Shown: positions 1-10,334 of the stretch, in pieces
Position numbering within the stretch: position 1 is the stretch's first letter
Layout: every line of letters begins with the position of its first letter
From: Sistotremastrum niveocremeum HHB9708
Lineage: Eukaryota > Basidiomycota > Agaricomycetes > Sistotremastrales > Sistotremastraceae
Reading direction: 5' to 3'
Assembly: GCA_001630475.1 (NCBI GenBank)
Contig: KV419415.1
Span: 433,636-497,635, forward strand
DNA length: 64,000 nucleotides
The notes under the pieces: model-generated
The model's input: the letters and a program-made list of their open reading frames with translations, nothing else
Database searches by the model: none
What the model was told of the DNA's origin: nothing
Translations under genes and position numbers: made by a program

Positions 1-61
1 CTCTGAAATACTCATGAGTGGATACTCAGGTGGGGCAGGTATATACTCGTGTTCATCCTTA
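1..61. mobile_element. End of a non-autonomous hAT-type element (MITE), cut by the window edge
   Basis: Bases 1-61 are the exact reverse complement of 2154-2214, the first 61 bases of a complete 290-bp element further on. The copy therefore ends at 61, and the next eight bases (AACTGAAC, 62-69) would be its target duplication. It appears to have inserted into a second repeat that continues from 62 to 193. The other end lies outside the window, so the duplication cannot be confirmed. Identity over 61 bases suggests recent activity. Confidence 0.75.
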
Positions 62-193
62 AACTGAACCCTTTTGAACTGAACCACGGTTCTGGTTCAG
101 GTTCAGGGATTTCAGCCGAACCGAACCAAGGCTCAGTTCGGGGTTCATGAAAAAAGGCCGTGAACCGAACTGAACTGAACCTTGGCATCCCTA
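62..193. mobile_element. Remnant of a second hAT-like MITE, interrupted by the element at 1-61
   Basis: This stretch is rich in GAAC/GTTC words in both orientations and ends in CATCCCTA at 186-193. That is close to the CATCCTTA terminus of the first element and typical of hAT-type inverted repeats. The matching left terminus would lie beyond the window start, on the far side of the inserted element. Assignment rests on the terminus and the palindromic composition only. Confidence 0.45.
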
Positions 194-1406
194 AGTTCAA
201 GAGTCCGGCCTCAGCTTCAAATTGACGCCAGTGTACAGATGAGATCACATATCGCAGACATGGATTTATCAGCGTTTGGAGGGTATCGCTGCCTTGTGAG
301 TGGTATGCCGGCTACCGAAGTACAAGAGATGACGGATGAAGGAAAAGGTGAAGTCGTCGAAAAAGCTGAAGCCTGAAGTAGAGGGGCCGCTCCGGTGCAG
401 CTTTATTAGAGGCCGTTTGGGGTAAAAATGTGTCGCGTGATAGTGATTCCCAGCAGCTACATGATCAGCTGCTGAATGTCAACAGCATCTTGCGGGACGT
501 AGACATCCAGCGAATGTCGGGGCTTTCCTGCAGCGGCGATCCGCTTGGACTGTATCAAGTCCAATATAGCCGAGCCTGAAGCGACGATCTATGATGCAGT
601 ACAGCGGCGGAAGGCATAGTTTGCTTGTGGTTCTGCTTTCAAATATCTGCCTCACGAGTTTGTGTCAATGTTGAGTACAGTAACACGAATGGTTGTTCCT
701 TATCAGGGGTGTTCTTGTCGGGCATGTCTCTCAGTTTGGACAATTCTCGGCAAATGCCGGTGCAGCTATCACCTCGCCCTGTGGAAAAAACCATGTCACG
801 TGCAGCTCTTTCGGGGGTTGCCGGTGCAGCGATGACGGGGCCGATAAAACCCTTTCTCTGTTCCAAGTTTTCACAGAGTAGGGGATCCTCGGCTGCGCAG
901 AAATGGACCTTGCCTAGCTTTCCTGCTTGGAAAGCTCCATAATCGCGGAGCCAAAGCTATAGACAAGAAGTTCACATAACTGGATTGAAAACATCAAAGA
1001 AGTGACGAAGGCTGATGACTTGAAAGGTTCGAGTGTAAGTCTCCTCGCAAAGGTCGTTCCGGGATCTCAACTGGTAATTGTTGGTATGCAGGACCTTTGT
1101 ATACGAACTTGTGCTTGTGGATACGCTGCCCGAGAGGCTGCCGGTGGAGCTCAGATATAAATCAACTTTGCAGAAATTTTCCAGAAAATTTGTCAACAGA
1201 CCGGGGAACGAAGCATGGATCAACTAGCTGTCTACGACGACGAACGCTCGAGTTTATGCCAGTTCTGTTGGTATGAACCTTGACTCCAGCCTTTGAACTG
1301 CAAACTCAGGCTATGCATCAACGTCGAGCCTGAGCTAGATAGCTGCTGATCGTCCGTTCATAAGGACCAGTCGCCCTCTCCGCTAATTCAGTCTCATCGT
1401 TGGGCG
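194..1406. other. Intergenic stretch, no supportable gene
   Basis: Several short open frames occur here (for example about 625-942 plus and 639-866 minus). None shows a recognisable domain, a plausible spliced continuation or a consistent coding bias. It may hold decayed coding sequence, but I cannot identify the source. Confidence 0.5.
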
Positions 1407-1534
1407 CTTCAGAAAAAATTAGCTGCTATTTCTGCTATTTCTTGCTATTTTTCTGCTAAATAGCTGAAACATAGCTGAAAAATAGGCTATTTATGCTATT
1501 TAGGCTATAAAACCTGGCCTAATTTTTTCTGAAG
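1407..1534. mobile_element. Short palindromic TIR element (about 128 bp, MITE-like)
   Basis: The stretch starts with CTTCAGAAAAAATTAG and ends with the exact reverse complement. The interior is made of repeated TGCTATTT and AGCTGAAA words, so the whole forms a large imperfect hairpin. I do not find matching 8-bp flanks (left ends TTGGGCG, right begins GCACTCC), so it could be an old copy with diverged target sites. Confidence 0.55.
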
Positions 1535-1730
1535 GCACTCCTGCTGTCAGCATCTGGACTTGAATAGGCCTTCTCAGCGGTCTTGACGGAGACAGCGCCA
1601 GTAGCATTGGTGAGCAAGATGAGATGAACCATAGTCTGTCTTCGAACAGCCCATACCAATAGCATAGCGTCAACAGTCTCCGAGTCGCTTTTGACGAAGT
1701 CTGCATAAGTGGAATGTACAAATCACTCAA
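1535..1730 (+). pseudogene. Possible decayed hAT transposase C-terminal (dimerisation) fragment
   Basis: Reading forward, with two in-frame stops, the stretch gives SASGLE, AFSAVLTETAP and TIVCLRTA in that order. This resembles the hAT C-terminal pattern (S-S-x-x-E-R-x-F-S, then R-L/M-x-x-x-x-x-L-V-C-L). Neighbouring MITEs make a hAT origin plausible. The match is short and by eye, so it could be chance. Confidence 0.3.
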
Positions 1731-1945
1731 GAGCCTCCGAAAGTTTCGTAAGAGTCAGTTTTGTGCGACCGTTATCGACCAGTGCAGCTTGAGTTATAAC
1801 TTATAATGGAGGTTGAGAATTCTTCGAAGCTTCAATTGAAACGAATTAATGTCGTACTTTCAGTCCAAACAAGAATAACAGTGGACAGCGTCAGATAATT
1901 CAGAGATCAAGGGTGTAGTGCTTGCGTTTAGTGGAAAGGGCTGAG

Positions 1946-2765
1946 CAAGGGGTTTTCGGAACCTTAAATCCGTACCCTGGGCCAGGGTGTGTGTGTGGGT
2001 CTCGGGCCCTTCCACACGTAAGTGCCCACCCATAAATAATATTTATATTAATTTTTGAATAATTATATATGAGTTTTGGAGTGCTCCAGTATATATTGGA
2101 AGCCTCAAAAATGTGTTTGGGCCTCTGCAATAGCTAAAAATCATACAATATAGTAAGGATGAACACGAGTATATACCTGCCCCACCTGAGTATCCACTCA
2201 TGAGTATTTCAGAGGAGATTCTGGCCAGCCATACCCACTCACTTCCCAAAAGACGGGTACCTACCTGAGTAATACCTGAGTAAAATGGCCTTTTTACCCA
2301 GGTACCCCAGGTATGGATACCTGTTTTTGACAGTTTTTCTGGGAAAGCCAATACTCGGTACCTGTAAAAAATGAAAAAGGCAGGTACCTACTCAGGTTTA
2401 TCCATGGGTACCAATTTTTTTGCTATACTCGTGTTCATCCTTACAATATAGCAGTATCTAGGGTCCGAGGCTTGTATATGACTAAAAAATCAATATATTA
2501 ATTGATTTTATATATACATTGGTGTAGACTATTCAAAGCAATATCCTCTGTATAACCTCCTGGGGCCTTGATGACTGGGTGTACGCAAGCGGAATTCGAA
2601 ACCACGGCTGAAAAAGGATCCCCAGGTGTCGGAAATATCCCGGAAGCGTCCAAAAATGGAAATAATCTCGGAGATAACGGAGTTAAGAGGTGTGTGTGTG
2701 TGTCCCAAAGCCTTCCCCGCGTAAGGTGGCGTATGTTCCGTGTTTGCGATTCCGAAAACCCCTTG
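1946..2765. mobile_element. 820-bp non-autonomous hAT-type element with perfect TIRs and 8-bp target duplication
   Basis: The element begins with CAAGGGGTTTTCGGAA and ends with its exact reverse complement. It is flanked on both sides by GGGCTGAG (1938-1945 and 2766-2773), an 8-bp target duplication as made by hAT transposases. TG-rich stretches with similar GTGTGTGTGT runs lie just inside each end. No transposase frame is present, so it depends on a trans-acting source. A complete 290-bp element has inserted into it at 2154-2443. Confidence 0.88.
2154..2443. mobile_element. 290-bp MITE (hAT-type) nested in the 820-bp element
   Basis: The termini are TAAGGATGAACACGAGTATA and the reverse complement. 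The flanks are the 8-bp direct repeat CAATATAG at 2146-2153 and 2444-2451. The interior has no coding frame and is rich in GAGTA/TACCTG words. Its first 61 bases are identical to the end copy at 1-61. Being nested, it is younger than its host element. Confidence 0.9.
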
Positions 2766-2925
2766 GGGCTGAGGTGGAATTTCGACGCCAGTCTTTGCCG
2801 AAGACGCCGACGAATGTACGATCCCGAAAGCCGGTCAGTCAGGAACTGATGTTGTCGAAGCACAGTTCTGATCATAATATTCTCGATATTCAAACTTTGA
2901 AAGAGATTCATAACGAAACTAACGC

Positions 2926-4962
2926 TCATTTATCCTCCGTAAAGGAGAATTCCAGGGGTTCTCCTTCCAGAGATTCGAGCTGTTCTTCGATTCTCTCTTC
3001 AACTACCGTTCCAAATGATCTACACCTCTCGATAAAGTCAGCATCGCACTTATATGTTAGAATAAGATGGCGAATCCCGAGCCCTCGTTCCGAACGAAAA
3101 AGTAGAAAAGACTCGAGGGCTTCCTCAACACTCATTGACACGGAGGCCGGTTCCGAGGTGGAGTTAATTTCATCCGAAACGGTTCCCCACGCACCCCAGT
3201 ATCGATGTTCTCTCCTACTCCATGACCACCGTTCGTCCAAAGAAATGGTATGTAACCCGGAATTCCGGAGATAGTCGGCTTGGCGAAGGGCCATCAACAG
3301 GGCAATCACATCGAAGCCAGATACGTGCAGTTTTTCAAGACTAGTCAACTCGGAAATTGCCTGCGCCCAATCGGTGCTTTCGCGGAACAAGAAGTTCTGG
3401 ATGTATAGCCGCCTGACGGACACAAAGTTATGCGCAAGTGTCTGGAAGTACCAGAGGATTGAGCAGTGTGCAACGTCTGTGTGCTGCACACCGGGAGGTA
3501 TGTTGATCGAATGGTGGAATCGATCTTTGAGGACATATCTCAGATGCTGCGGCAGCTGTATTTCCAGACAAGTTGCTTGAGAGGCGTATTCACGGACGCC
3601 GTCTGGTAAGGAAAGAGGACTAGCAGGATCTGAGGTGGAACCGATAGTGATAGTGTTGCTTGATAGATGGTCCACAACTATCTGTTTGTAAAACCACTCT
3701 ATATGTGCGACTGGAAAATCGCCGACTTGAAGGGTGCGGAGACGGGGGAGCTCTAGGGGTGAATCACAAGGGACTGCGTCGAAGTTTGGCGAGTGATCGA
3801 AAGGTCTTGTTTTGACGTCAAAAATACATGAATATAGCATTGGGCACTCGGATAGAACCCGGTATATATCCCGCACTGTTATCGCTTCGCTTCTTGAAAT
3901 GACGTGGATGGTCCGAAGTGTGGCGGGCAGTCCAATGGGGGCCCAACAATAATGTAAGCGAAGGTCTCGCAGATTCAAGGGAGTCAAATCTGGTATCAAC
4001 GAAGGATAGGGGACTTCGTCGTCACAGCAGACGGCAAGGGTCTTTAGAGCACAGACAGGTGCTTTAATGACGCATTGTGACAAGAATTCCAAGGCTCGAT
4101 TCGTCTGATCTTCCAGAAGATAGAGTGGTAGGTGGATCTGGAGGCGTGTCATTCTATGGATGGAGCCAATGAGCCATTCATAATGGAAGACCGAGGTTGT
4201 CGAGAAGGTGTCAGTCGCAGGACACCAAACTTGGAGCGACACGCTTCTGCTGAGTTTGGTGTGAAGATCGATAAATCGGAGAGGCCACTGGAGGTTTATT
4301 GAGGACCACAGGCTCGAGAAATTGTTTATCTTGTTAGTCCAACTCCTACACCTGGTTTTATGAGATATCGTTATTCAATCAATAATTGATTTGACCGTGT
4401 AAAAATCACATACACTTGTCGTAATTCAACCCATATTCTCGAGGGGTAGCCATCATATCTGCTGTCCATGTTGCGTCTTCTGACATTTGGTCCAGATTGC
4501 TCGATGTAGTCGGTTATGACCTTCAGCATGATTTCTTCGGGGAGTTGATTTATCTCAGTGTAAATATTTGATCGTTGAGCGATCTCGGCAATAGCAACGT
4601 GGAAGGCGCTATTCGCTTCCTTCTGTATTAAATCAACGTCCTCAATCGTCGATCTCAGAAATTCACGGGGTCCTGGATCACGCGCTGCCTCAGCATCGAG
4701 ATCTTTCAACGGTTTGCGAATGCATGAACACACCTTGGCGCCGATCTTTCGGTTGCGACTTGGAATGATACTCATCTCCATTCGATATTTCTACTATCAG
4801 CTTCTTTCTGATGGTCATCACAGTTTAAGTCTGAAGTCAGACGAAAGACATCAAACCATACATTGCCTGGAGTGCGCTTTCCAAGCCGCTAGCTATGCCT
4901 TCTAAGCTGTTCAGAGCTATTGATTGATCTGGATCTTTCGAAAAAGTGTCATGGCTCCCCAT
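2926..4962 (-). CDS. F-box protein, copy 1 of a tandem pair
   Basis: F-box proteins act as substrate adaptors of SCF ubiquitin ligases. Here a central exon ends at 4414 and carries the F-box start (LPEEIMLKVITDYIE, then WVELRQ). An intron (4413-4352) interrupts the domain, and the last exon (4351-2926) resumes with CRSWTNKINNFSSLWSSI, the usual F-box end, then about 430 residues of unrecognised substrate-binding region. A short upstream exon from about 4962 (DPDQSIALNSLEGIASGLES) matches the neighbouring paralog, but its junction to the F-box exon is unresolved. From the ATG at 4781 the protein would be 597 residues. The 3' end lies about 150 bases from the hAT element. Confidence 0.75.
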
Positions 4963-5287
4963 GGCCCTCGAAATGTTGCGATATATGAAACGCGTGTACG
5001 GCGAGGTGGATGAACGCGAGCTTTGTTAACGGTCGGCAATCGGAGCAAGGACGATGTCGACGCACGTATCACGTAATCGTCGGTCATCTCGGCCTCAGAA
5101 AATGTTGAGGGTCTAATACAGCTCGGAAACTGAGGGAGAGAGATCGAGTTTGGGACTAAGTGATAAGAGATTGGCTCGAGCTCAGCGCCGAAGGCGCGAT
5201 ACCACTAGGATTTATTTACTGGTAATTGAGATCGAACATCAAAATTCGCGGTGTATAAACAAATCGGCAACATGTACAACACCGCCC

Positions 5288-7358
5288 TCAATACTCACCA
5301 TTGAGAGTGAACGGTGGAGAATCGAAAGTGTCCCGCTCTCTCTCCACCACTGTCATGTAAGATCTCCACTTCTCCTTCAGACCAGGCTTATAGTACCCTT
5401 GTAGGATCAGATGTTGAAGCGGGAACCCTCGAGCCATACGGAAATTCAGAAAAGACTCAAGTCCTTCCTCCGTACTGATAGCACTGTCAGGGTCAGTCGC
5501 GAAAACTTCAAGCGAAAGAGTATTCAACTCTGGACACAAAAGACGATCGGCTTGACAGAATGCTACTAACAGGGTAGCAACATCCAAACCGGATATGTGA
5601 AGTTGTTGGAGAGGAACCAAAACCGCAAGGCCTTGCACCCAATCGGAACATTGTTCGGATGTGAACTGGGTACATTCGATGCGTAATTGCCGAAGAGAGC
5701 CAAAGTTAGGCGCGATTTTTGCGAAAATTGAAGAAGAAGTCAACTGTGCAAGGCTTGCTCCTGGTGCGCCATGGACAATGATAGAGTGCCGAAATTGATC
5801 CTTGAGGCGATAGATCAGTTTGACCCCCCTCACGCCCTCATTCATGTCGAGAGACGTCGCCCGCGAAGCGGATGTCTTTGACCCTGCAGGTAAACAAATC
5901 GGAGCTGCATGATCTGAGACTGGATATACAGTGACAGTGTTGGATGTCAAGTTTTCAGCGAGAATAATCCCGTATAACCAATCGGCATGAGACACAGGCA
6001 GGGCACCGATCTGAAGAGTGCGCAAACACGGTAGTTTCAGTAACGAATCGCTCGCGAGTGTATCCGGAGTTCGCTGAGAGTTATTCGCGTTTGCACGGAT
6101 TTCAAATATGCACGACTCCAGAAGAGAACATTCCGACAGAACACGATATATGTCGTGCACTGTGATCACTGTGAGGGTGCTCGTCGTGATGCGAATTGAC
6201 TGAAGTGTCGAAGGCAGTCGGTTAGGGGACCAACAATCGTGCAAAACAAGGTTCCAAAGTTTCAGAGGATACAGAGTCGGAAGGATGGAGCGAGAGGTAC
6301 CATGACGAGCACCGCGGATGTCAAGGGTTTTCAGACCACATTCAGCTGCTCTACTTGCACAGTCCGAGAGGAATGTCAAAGGCGGAGCTGAATGAGGCGC
6401 TTCGCGTTGAGGGTGGCTGAAGAGTCTGAGTCTGAGGGACTTGATTCTACGCATGAGACTGATCATCAATCTATAGTGGACTGAGGACTCTGACGCAGTG
6501 ATGGCGTTCTCAGGCCACCAGACATCTAGAGGGGCATCTCTGCTTAAACGGCAGTGAAGGTTCGTTGCTTGAGGGGGCCAACTCAGGCTTATGAATGACC
6601 ATAAGCAAGGGGAATTGTTCAAAGCCGTATTCCAGTTTCTGCAACTAAATGGGGAAAAAAAAATCAAATCAAAGGAGTGCCTTACTCCCCAACGGGATGA
6701 AAACCCACATCCGTCTTAGTTCAACCCACTCTCTCGAGTCGTACCCACTGCGAAAAGTGGGCATGTAAAAATTACCGTAATCCGATAGTTCAATGTAGTC
6801 AGTAACAATTTTCAACATGATTTCTTCGGGAATTTGATGTATTTTGGTGTGAGTGTTGGATTGTTGAGCGACATTGGCAATAACGAGGTCAAAGACACCA
6901 TTTGCTTGCTTTCGTATGTGATCGACTTCGGAGATTATATCTCTGAGAATCGTGAGAGGGCCTATAAAATCCCGCGTCGCCCTAGGTTGAGAGGAGATCT
7001 TTTGACGATCTGCCATTGCACGAACATACCTTGGTGAGGTTCTTCTCGGTACGGCTGAGGCAGGCATTGGTTACCAGTAGTAGATACTGCTGAGATCAGG
7101 TTATTTCTGATGATAATTGCATGTGAGCTTTGAGAGTTGTCAAAGACATGAAAGTTGATGAAACTCGTACACGGCCTGAAGTGCGGTTTCCAGAGCGCTA
7201 GCTATGCTTTCCAGGCTCTCCAATACTACCGATTGATCTGGGCCTTTCAGGTGACCGCTAAGATCGTCCATGATTTTTGGGATATCGTTGTACATGGAAC
7301 GCGTGGATATCGACCTCGAGGAACGTGAGCTGCGTCTCGCAATCGGCAATCGGAGCAT
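5288..7358 (-). CDS. F-box protein, copy 2 of the tandem pair
   Basis: Paralog of the gene at 2926-4962, in the same orientation. The F-box is again split: LPEEIMLKIVTDY-type residues (here IPEEIMLKIVTDYIEL) and EWVELRR lie before an intron at 6708-6639. The last exon (6638-5288) continues with NWNTALNNSPCLWSFISLSW. The C-terminal ~430 residues share the spacing and several blocks of copy 1 (LRTLQIG/LRTLQVG, DIYRVLSECS/CP) but are strongly diverged. An upstream exon within 7358-7140 (SLESIASALETALQAVYEF) matches that of copy 1. From the ATG at 7067 the product is 569 residues. Substrate unknown. Confidence 0.75.
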
Positions 7359-7379
7359 TTTGTTTGAGGTCGTTGTACG

Positions 7380-7422
7380 TGTTCTTCAGTCATCTCGGTC
7401 ATCTCGGTCATCTCGGCTTTGG
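7380..7422. repeat. Short tandem 9-bp repeat
   Basis: About four copies of a TCATCTCGG unit near the 5' end of the second F-box gene. No function is evident. Confidence 0.6.
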
Positions 7423-7759
7423 AACTGGGCGCCAGACTATTCAATGGGCCATGAAGCAATAATGGGCTCTGATCATGAATCGGCGGATGTGTTGAGATCA
7501 AACCAATGGCGGCCCAAGCGAGTCCTGTCGCTTCCATGATATCAGCCGAGTAGACCAAGTAAACCCATCGCTTGACCCATCGTTCAACCGCGTAACGAGA
7601 AGTTCACTCTCGAAAATCCAGGACCCTCACTCTGTAAGATCACTGACGAAGTTCGATACGAAGAATCAATGCAAATACAGCATGCGAGCCACTCTCTATG
7701 ATGATCCAAAAAATCGCCCTAACACCCCCTGCACTTGACAGCACGAGTTGCTACCTTGA

Positions 7760-8474
7760 TTAATTGACAAAATCCCATGCCAGCCATCCCTCCGTTTTGT
7801 TGAGGATCCATAAGAATGAAATCAAAACACGGTCCTGAATCGCCACAGCTTTCGGAGACAGTACTAAGACTGATCGTTCAAGATAATGATCGATATGTTT
7901 GGGATTGAGTCCGCGGGAGTGAAGCTCGGCGATGGGTTCATCGAGTTCCCCGGCCATGAAGAGCTATAGAAGAAATGAATGACGATAGAAAAGAGAGCCA
8001 AACTAGCAGACCTTTGGTGCGTGTTTATCTACTCTATGCCACTGATATTGATTCCCTTGCTCATCCTCAAATGCGAACTCCCTTGTCAAAATGGCATGTA
8101 AGATTGTGGATCAGATCGCCCGGATGCAAATAAGTGACGTACTCGTAATGAACAAGTTTAGCATGCTTTCCATTCAAATAATCTTCAACCCTGACGGGCG
8201 AGGTCTTTTCCTCGGTGTCGAGAGCGATGCGATCTCCCCTGATCCCCCTGTATTGTATAGTCACAAGAAGTTGGGGGTCCACGCCGGCCTCAGATGACGC
8301 CTTCAGGATGACTGTGGCTTTATGCCAGTCTATCGTCTTCTGATTCTCCGACTTGACGAAATAAAATGGTTCCGTATCGGAATAAGCAGAGGAGAGAATT
8401 TCGGTTTGAGCTGGGCTGTCTTCGAGAAAAGTAAGGGCGACTTCTCCGTCTTTTGGGGTGTATGCGGTGGACAT
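7760..8474 (-). CDS. DUF6593-domain protein (201 aa, three exons)
   Basis: Exons 8474-8143, 8081-8012 and 7963-7760 join in frame. The product has the order expected for DUF6593, a fungal domain of unknown function: LTFLEDSPAQTEILSS near the start, IDWHKA and IQYRG in the middle, EEFAFEDEQGNQYQWHRV across the first splice, then a final hydrophobic block (LVLSPKAVAIQDRVLISFLW). The splice model is supported because it restores the FxxEDxxGxxYxWxR motif, which is broken if the intron is read through. Copies of this family are usually numerous in Agaricomycetes. No function can be given. Confidence 0.8.
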
Positions 8475-9292
8475 CTTCTCGTAGAGGCTTTATTGGTACA
8501 ATGCTGTACCAGCTATCGCACTTCATCTTATACAAGGAGCGTCGGTGGAGCATCAAAAGAACTCGGTGCGATCCGAGCTCACAAGCCACTTCGAAGAAGA
8601 TATGCATAAGGTCGATTCGTCGCCACAATTCTTCTTATCAAAGGCTTCAGACATGACCTCACGTCTCTTCCGGTCAAAGAAGAAGTTGCGTGCCTTGAAT
8701 ACGATGCGCCGAACCAGAGATAACCCGTCAAAATTATGATAAAAAACATGACGTTCCGAGAGTGGCCTGTCGAGTTCATGGACAGACACAGATCTTCGAG
8801 TCAAGCCAATCAGCTTCCAGAACGACTAGAACATCGAGACGATTGAAGAGTCATGCTCAATTCGAGCCAAGCCAGATCTGCATAGCGCCAGAGACCTCGA
8901 GAATAGCGACACCCCAGGGAGTACAGAGCTCCTTATCGATGGAATCTACATGAAGCTAAAGTACGCTTTGGCTTTGTGATGCTGAGAGCCCGAGCTTTGG
9001 AATTAAGCTCATTGTCCGCAGGGCTTGTGCTGAGCTCGCTGCGCGAAATGATGATGTGGTCGGGCTTCACGGAATCGCAAACCGGAACCTGACTACGCTT
9101 GAGTCAATCCGAGTTTTTTCTCTGGCTAGTACTAAATTGAGACTGGCAATGTTCCTGACACCAGACATCCGCGGTCTGCCTTCTATCCAGCAGCACATCC
9201 AACTTGAGCGTTCCGCAGCTCAGACGCAGGTGTTGAACTGATAAATACAATCGCAATCAAGTCTCCTACATACAGTACTACGCCTCAGCAAG
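8475..9292. other. Intergenic region between the DUF6593 gene and YKT6
   Basis: The two genes diverge from here, so the stretch should hold both promoters. A minus-strand open frame at 8553-8804 (83 codons, HELDRPLSERHVFYHNFDG) is the only one of note. It has no recognisable domain and no clear splice continuation. Confidence 0.5.
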
Positions 9293-10063
9293 ATGCGAAT
9301 TCTGTCTATCTCTATCTTTCATGCTCCATCTGGCTCTGCAGCAACACTGCTGTCCTCTGCATCTGATTTGACATCATTTTCGTTTTATCAGAGGCGTCCA
9401 GTGGGGCAATCTCTAATATTTCTGGCCAATACGGTAGTCGAACGTACTCCGGAAGGCCAACGACAGAGTGTTCAGGAGAACAACTACGTGGCTCATGTAT
9501 ACAACAGGGGAGGGACAGTGCAATTAGCTGGTATGGAATCCCATCGTCTTGACGAAGATTTCTCTCACAGGCTCTGGTTTTGAAGCGGTCATCATCACAG
9601 ACCAAGAATATCCAGTCCGAGCGGCATTTTCTGTCCTCACCAAAGTCCTGGATGAATTTGAGCGAAGTGTCCCTCAATCACGATATGCACCAAACTCCTC
9701 TTCGTCAGCGAATCCTATCGACTTCCCCGAGCTTGCGACATACCTTCAGAAATATCAAGACCCAAGGCAAGCAGATACAATCCTCAATCTGCAGCAGGAG
9801 CTGGACGAGACGAAAATCGTGTTGGTGCGTCAGAGCTTCAGCTCAAACTCGACCCCGTCCTGATGCTTCCGCAGCACAAGACAATCGAAGCAGTCCTTCG
9901 GCGTGGAGAAAAATTAGACGACCTGGTGGAACGGTCGGCGATCCTCAATGAACAGACTAAGACCTTCTATAAACTATCAAAGAAAGTCAGTTGCATTTAT
10001 TGCTCCGGTTTCCGTCATCTAACCTTGGTATCATAGCAAAACTCCTGCTGCGCGATTATGTAA
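9293..10063 (+). CDS. YKT6: Synaptobrevin homolog YKT6 (longin-type R-SNARE)
   Basis: YKT6 is a lipid-anchored R-SNARE acting in ER-Golgi, endosomal, vacuolar and autophagosome fusion. Exons 9293-9530, 9571-9824, 9875-9985 and 10037-10063 give 209 residues, close to the ~200 of yeast and human. The N-terminal longin domain shows VGQSLIFLANTVVERT, GQRQSVQENNYVAHVY and ITDQEYPVRAAFSVLTKVLDEF. The SNARE helix is in exon 3 (HKTIEAVLRRGEKLDDLVER) and includes the zero-layer Arg. The last exon is only 27 nt and encodes the CCAIM end, with the adjacent cysteines used for prenylation and palmitoylation. The first intron (9531-9570) is only 40 nt. All splice sites are GT-AG. Confidence 0.95.
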
Positions 10064-10334
10064 TAAAATATTCAGGGGACCCTTCCGGTTCCCGTGGTGC
10101 TCTGTGAGCAGTCGCGATCTCATCATGGGGGCTCGATGAATGTGCTCGAACGTCGTCGCGGTCCGCTGGACGAGTTGCAAGTGGTGATACTGCTTCACAA
10201 GCCAGGGAAATTTCTTTTCAACTTCAGACTTTCATGACATAATTTTCGCCGAGCACATCGTGATTGTGAAAGATATTTGCCCTTGAACTTCTTTTTACAA
10301 CTACTCTCGGCCAAAGCTTTCTGCTATCTTCCAT
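10064..10334. other. Convergent 3' region between YKT6 and glutathione reductase
   Basis: The YKT6 stop at 10063 and the glutathione reductase stop at 10335 face each other across about 270 bases. These must hold both 3' UTRs and polyadenylation sites. An AATAAA-like word (TAATAAAATA) follows the YKT6 stop directly at about 10061-10070. Confidence 0.6.

Noticed and set aside
2690-3274. Plus-strand 194-codon ORF across the 3' part of F-box copy 1
   Set aside because: Shadow of the minus-strand F-box gene. It also starts inside the transposable element.
7380-7430. Coding repeat on the plus strand (SHLGHLGHLG reading)
   Set aside because: Produced by the TCATCTCGG tandem repeat. No gene context on that strand.
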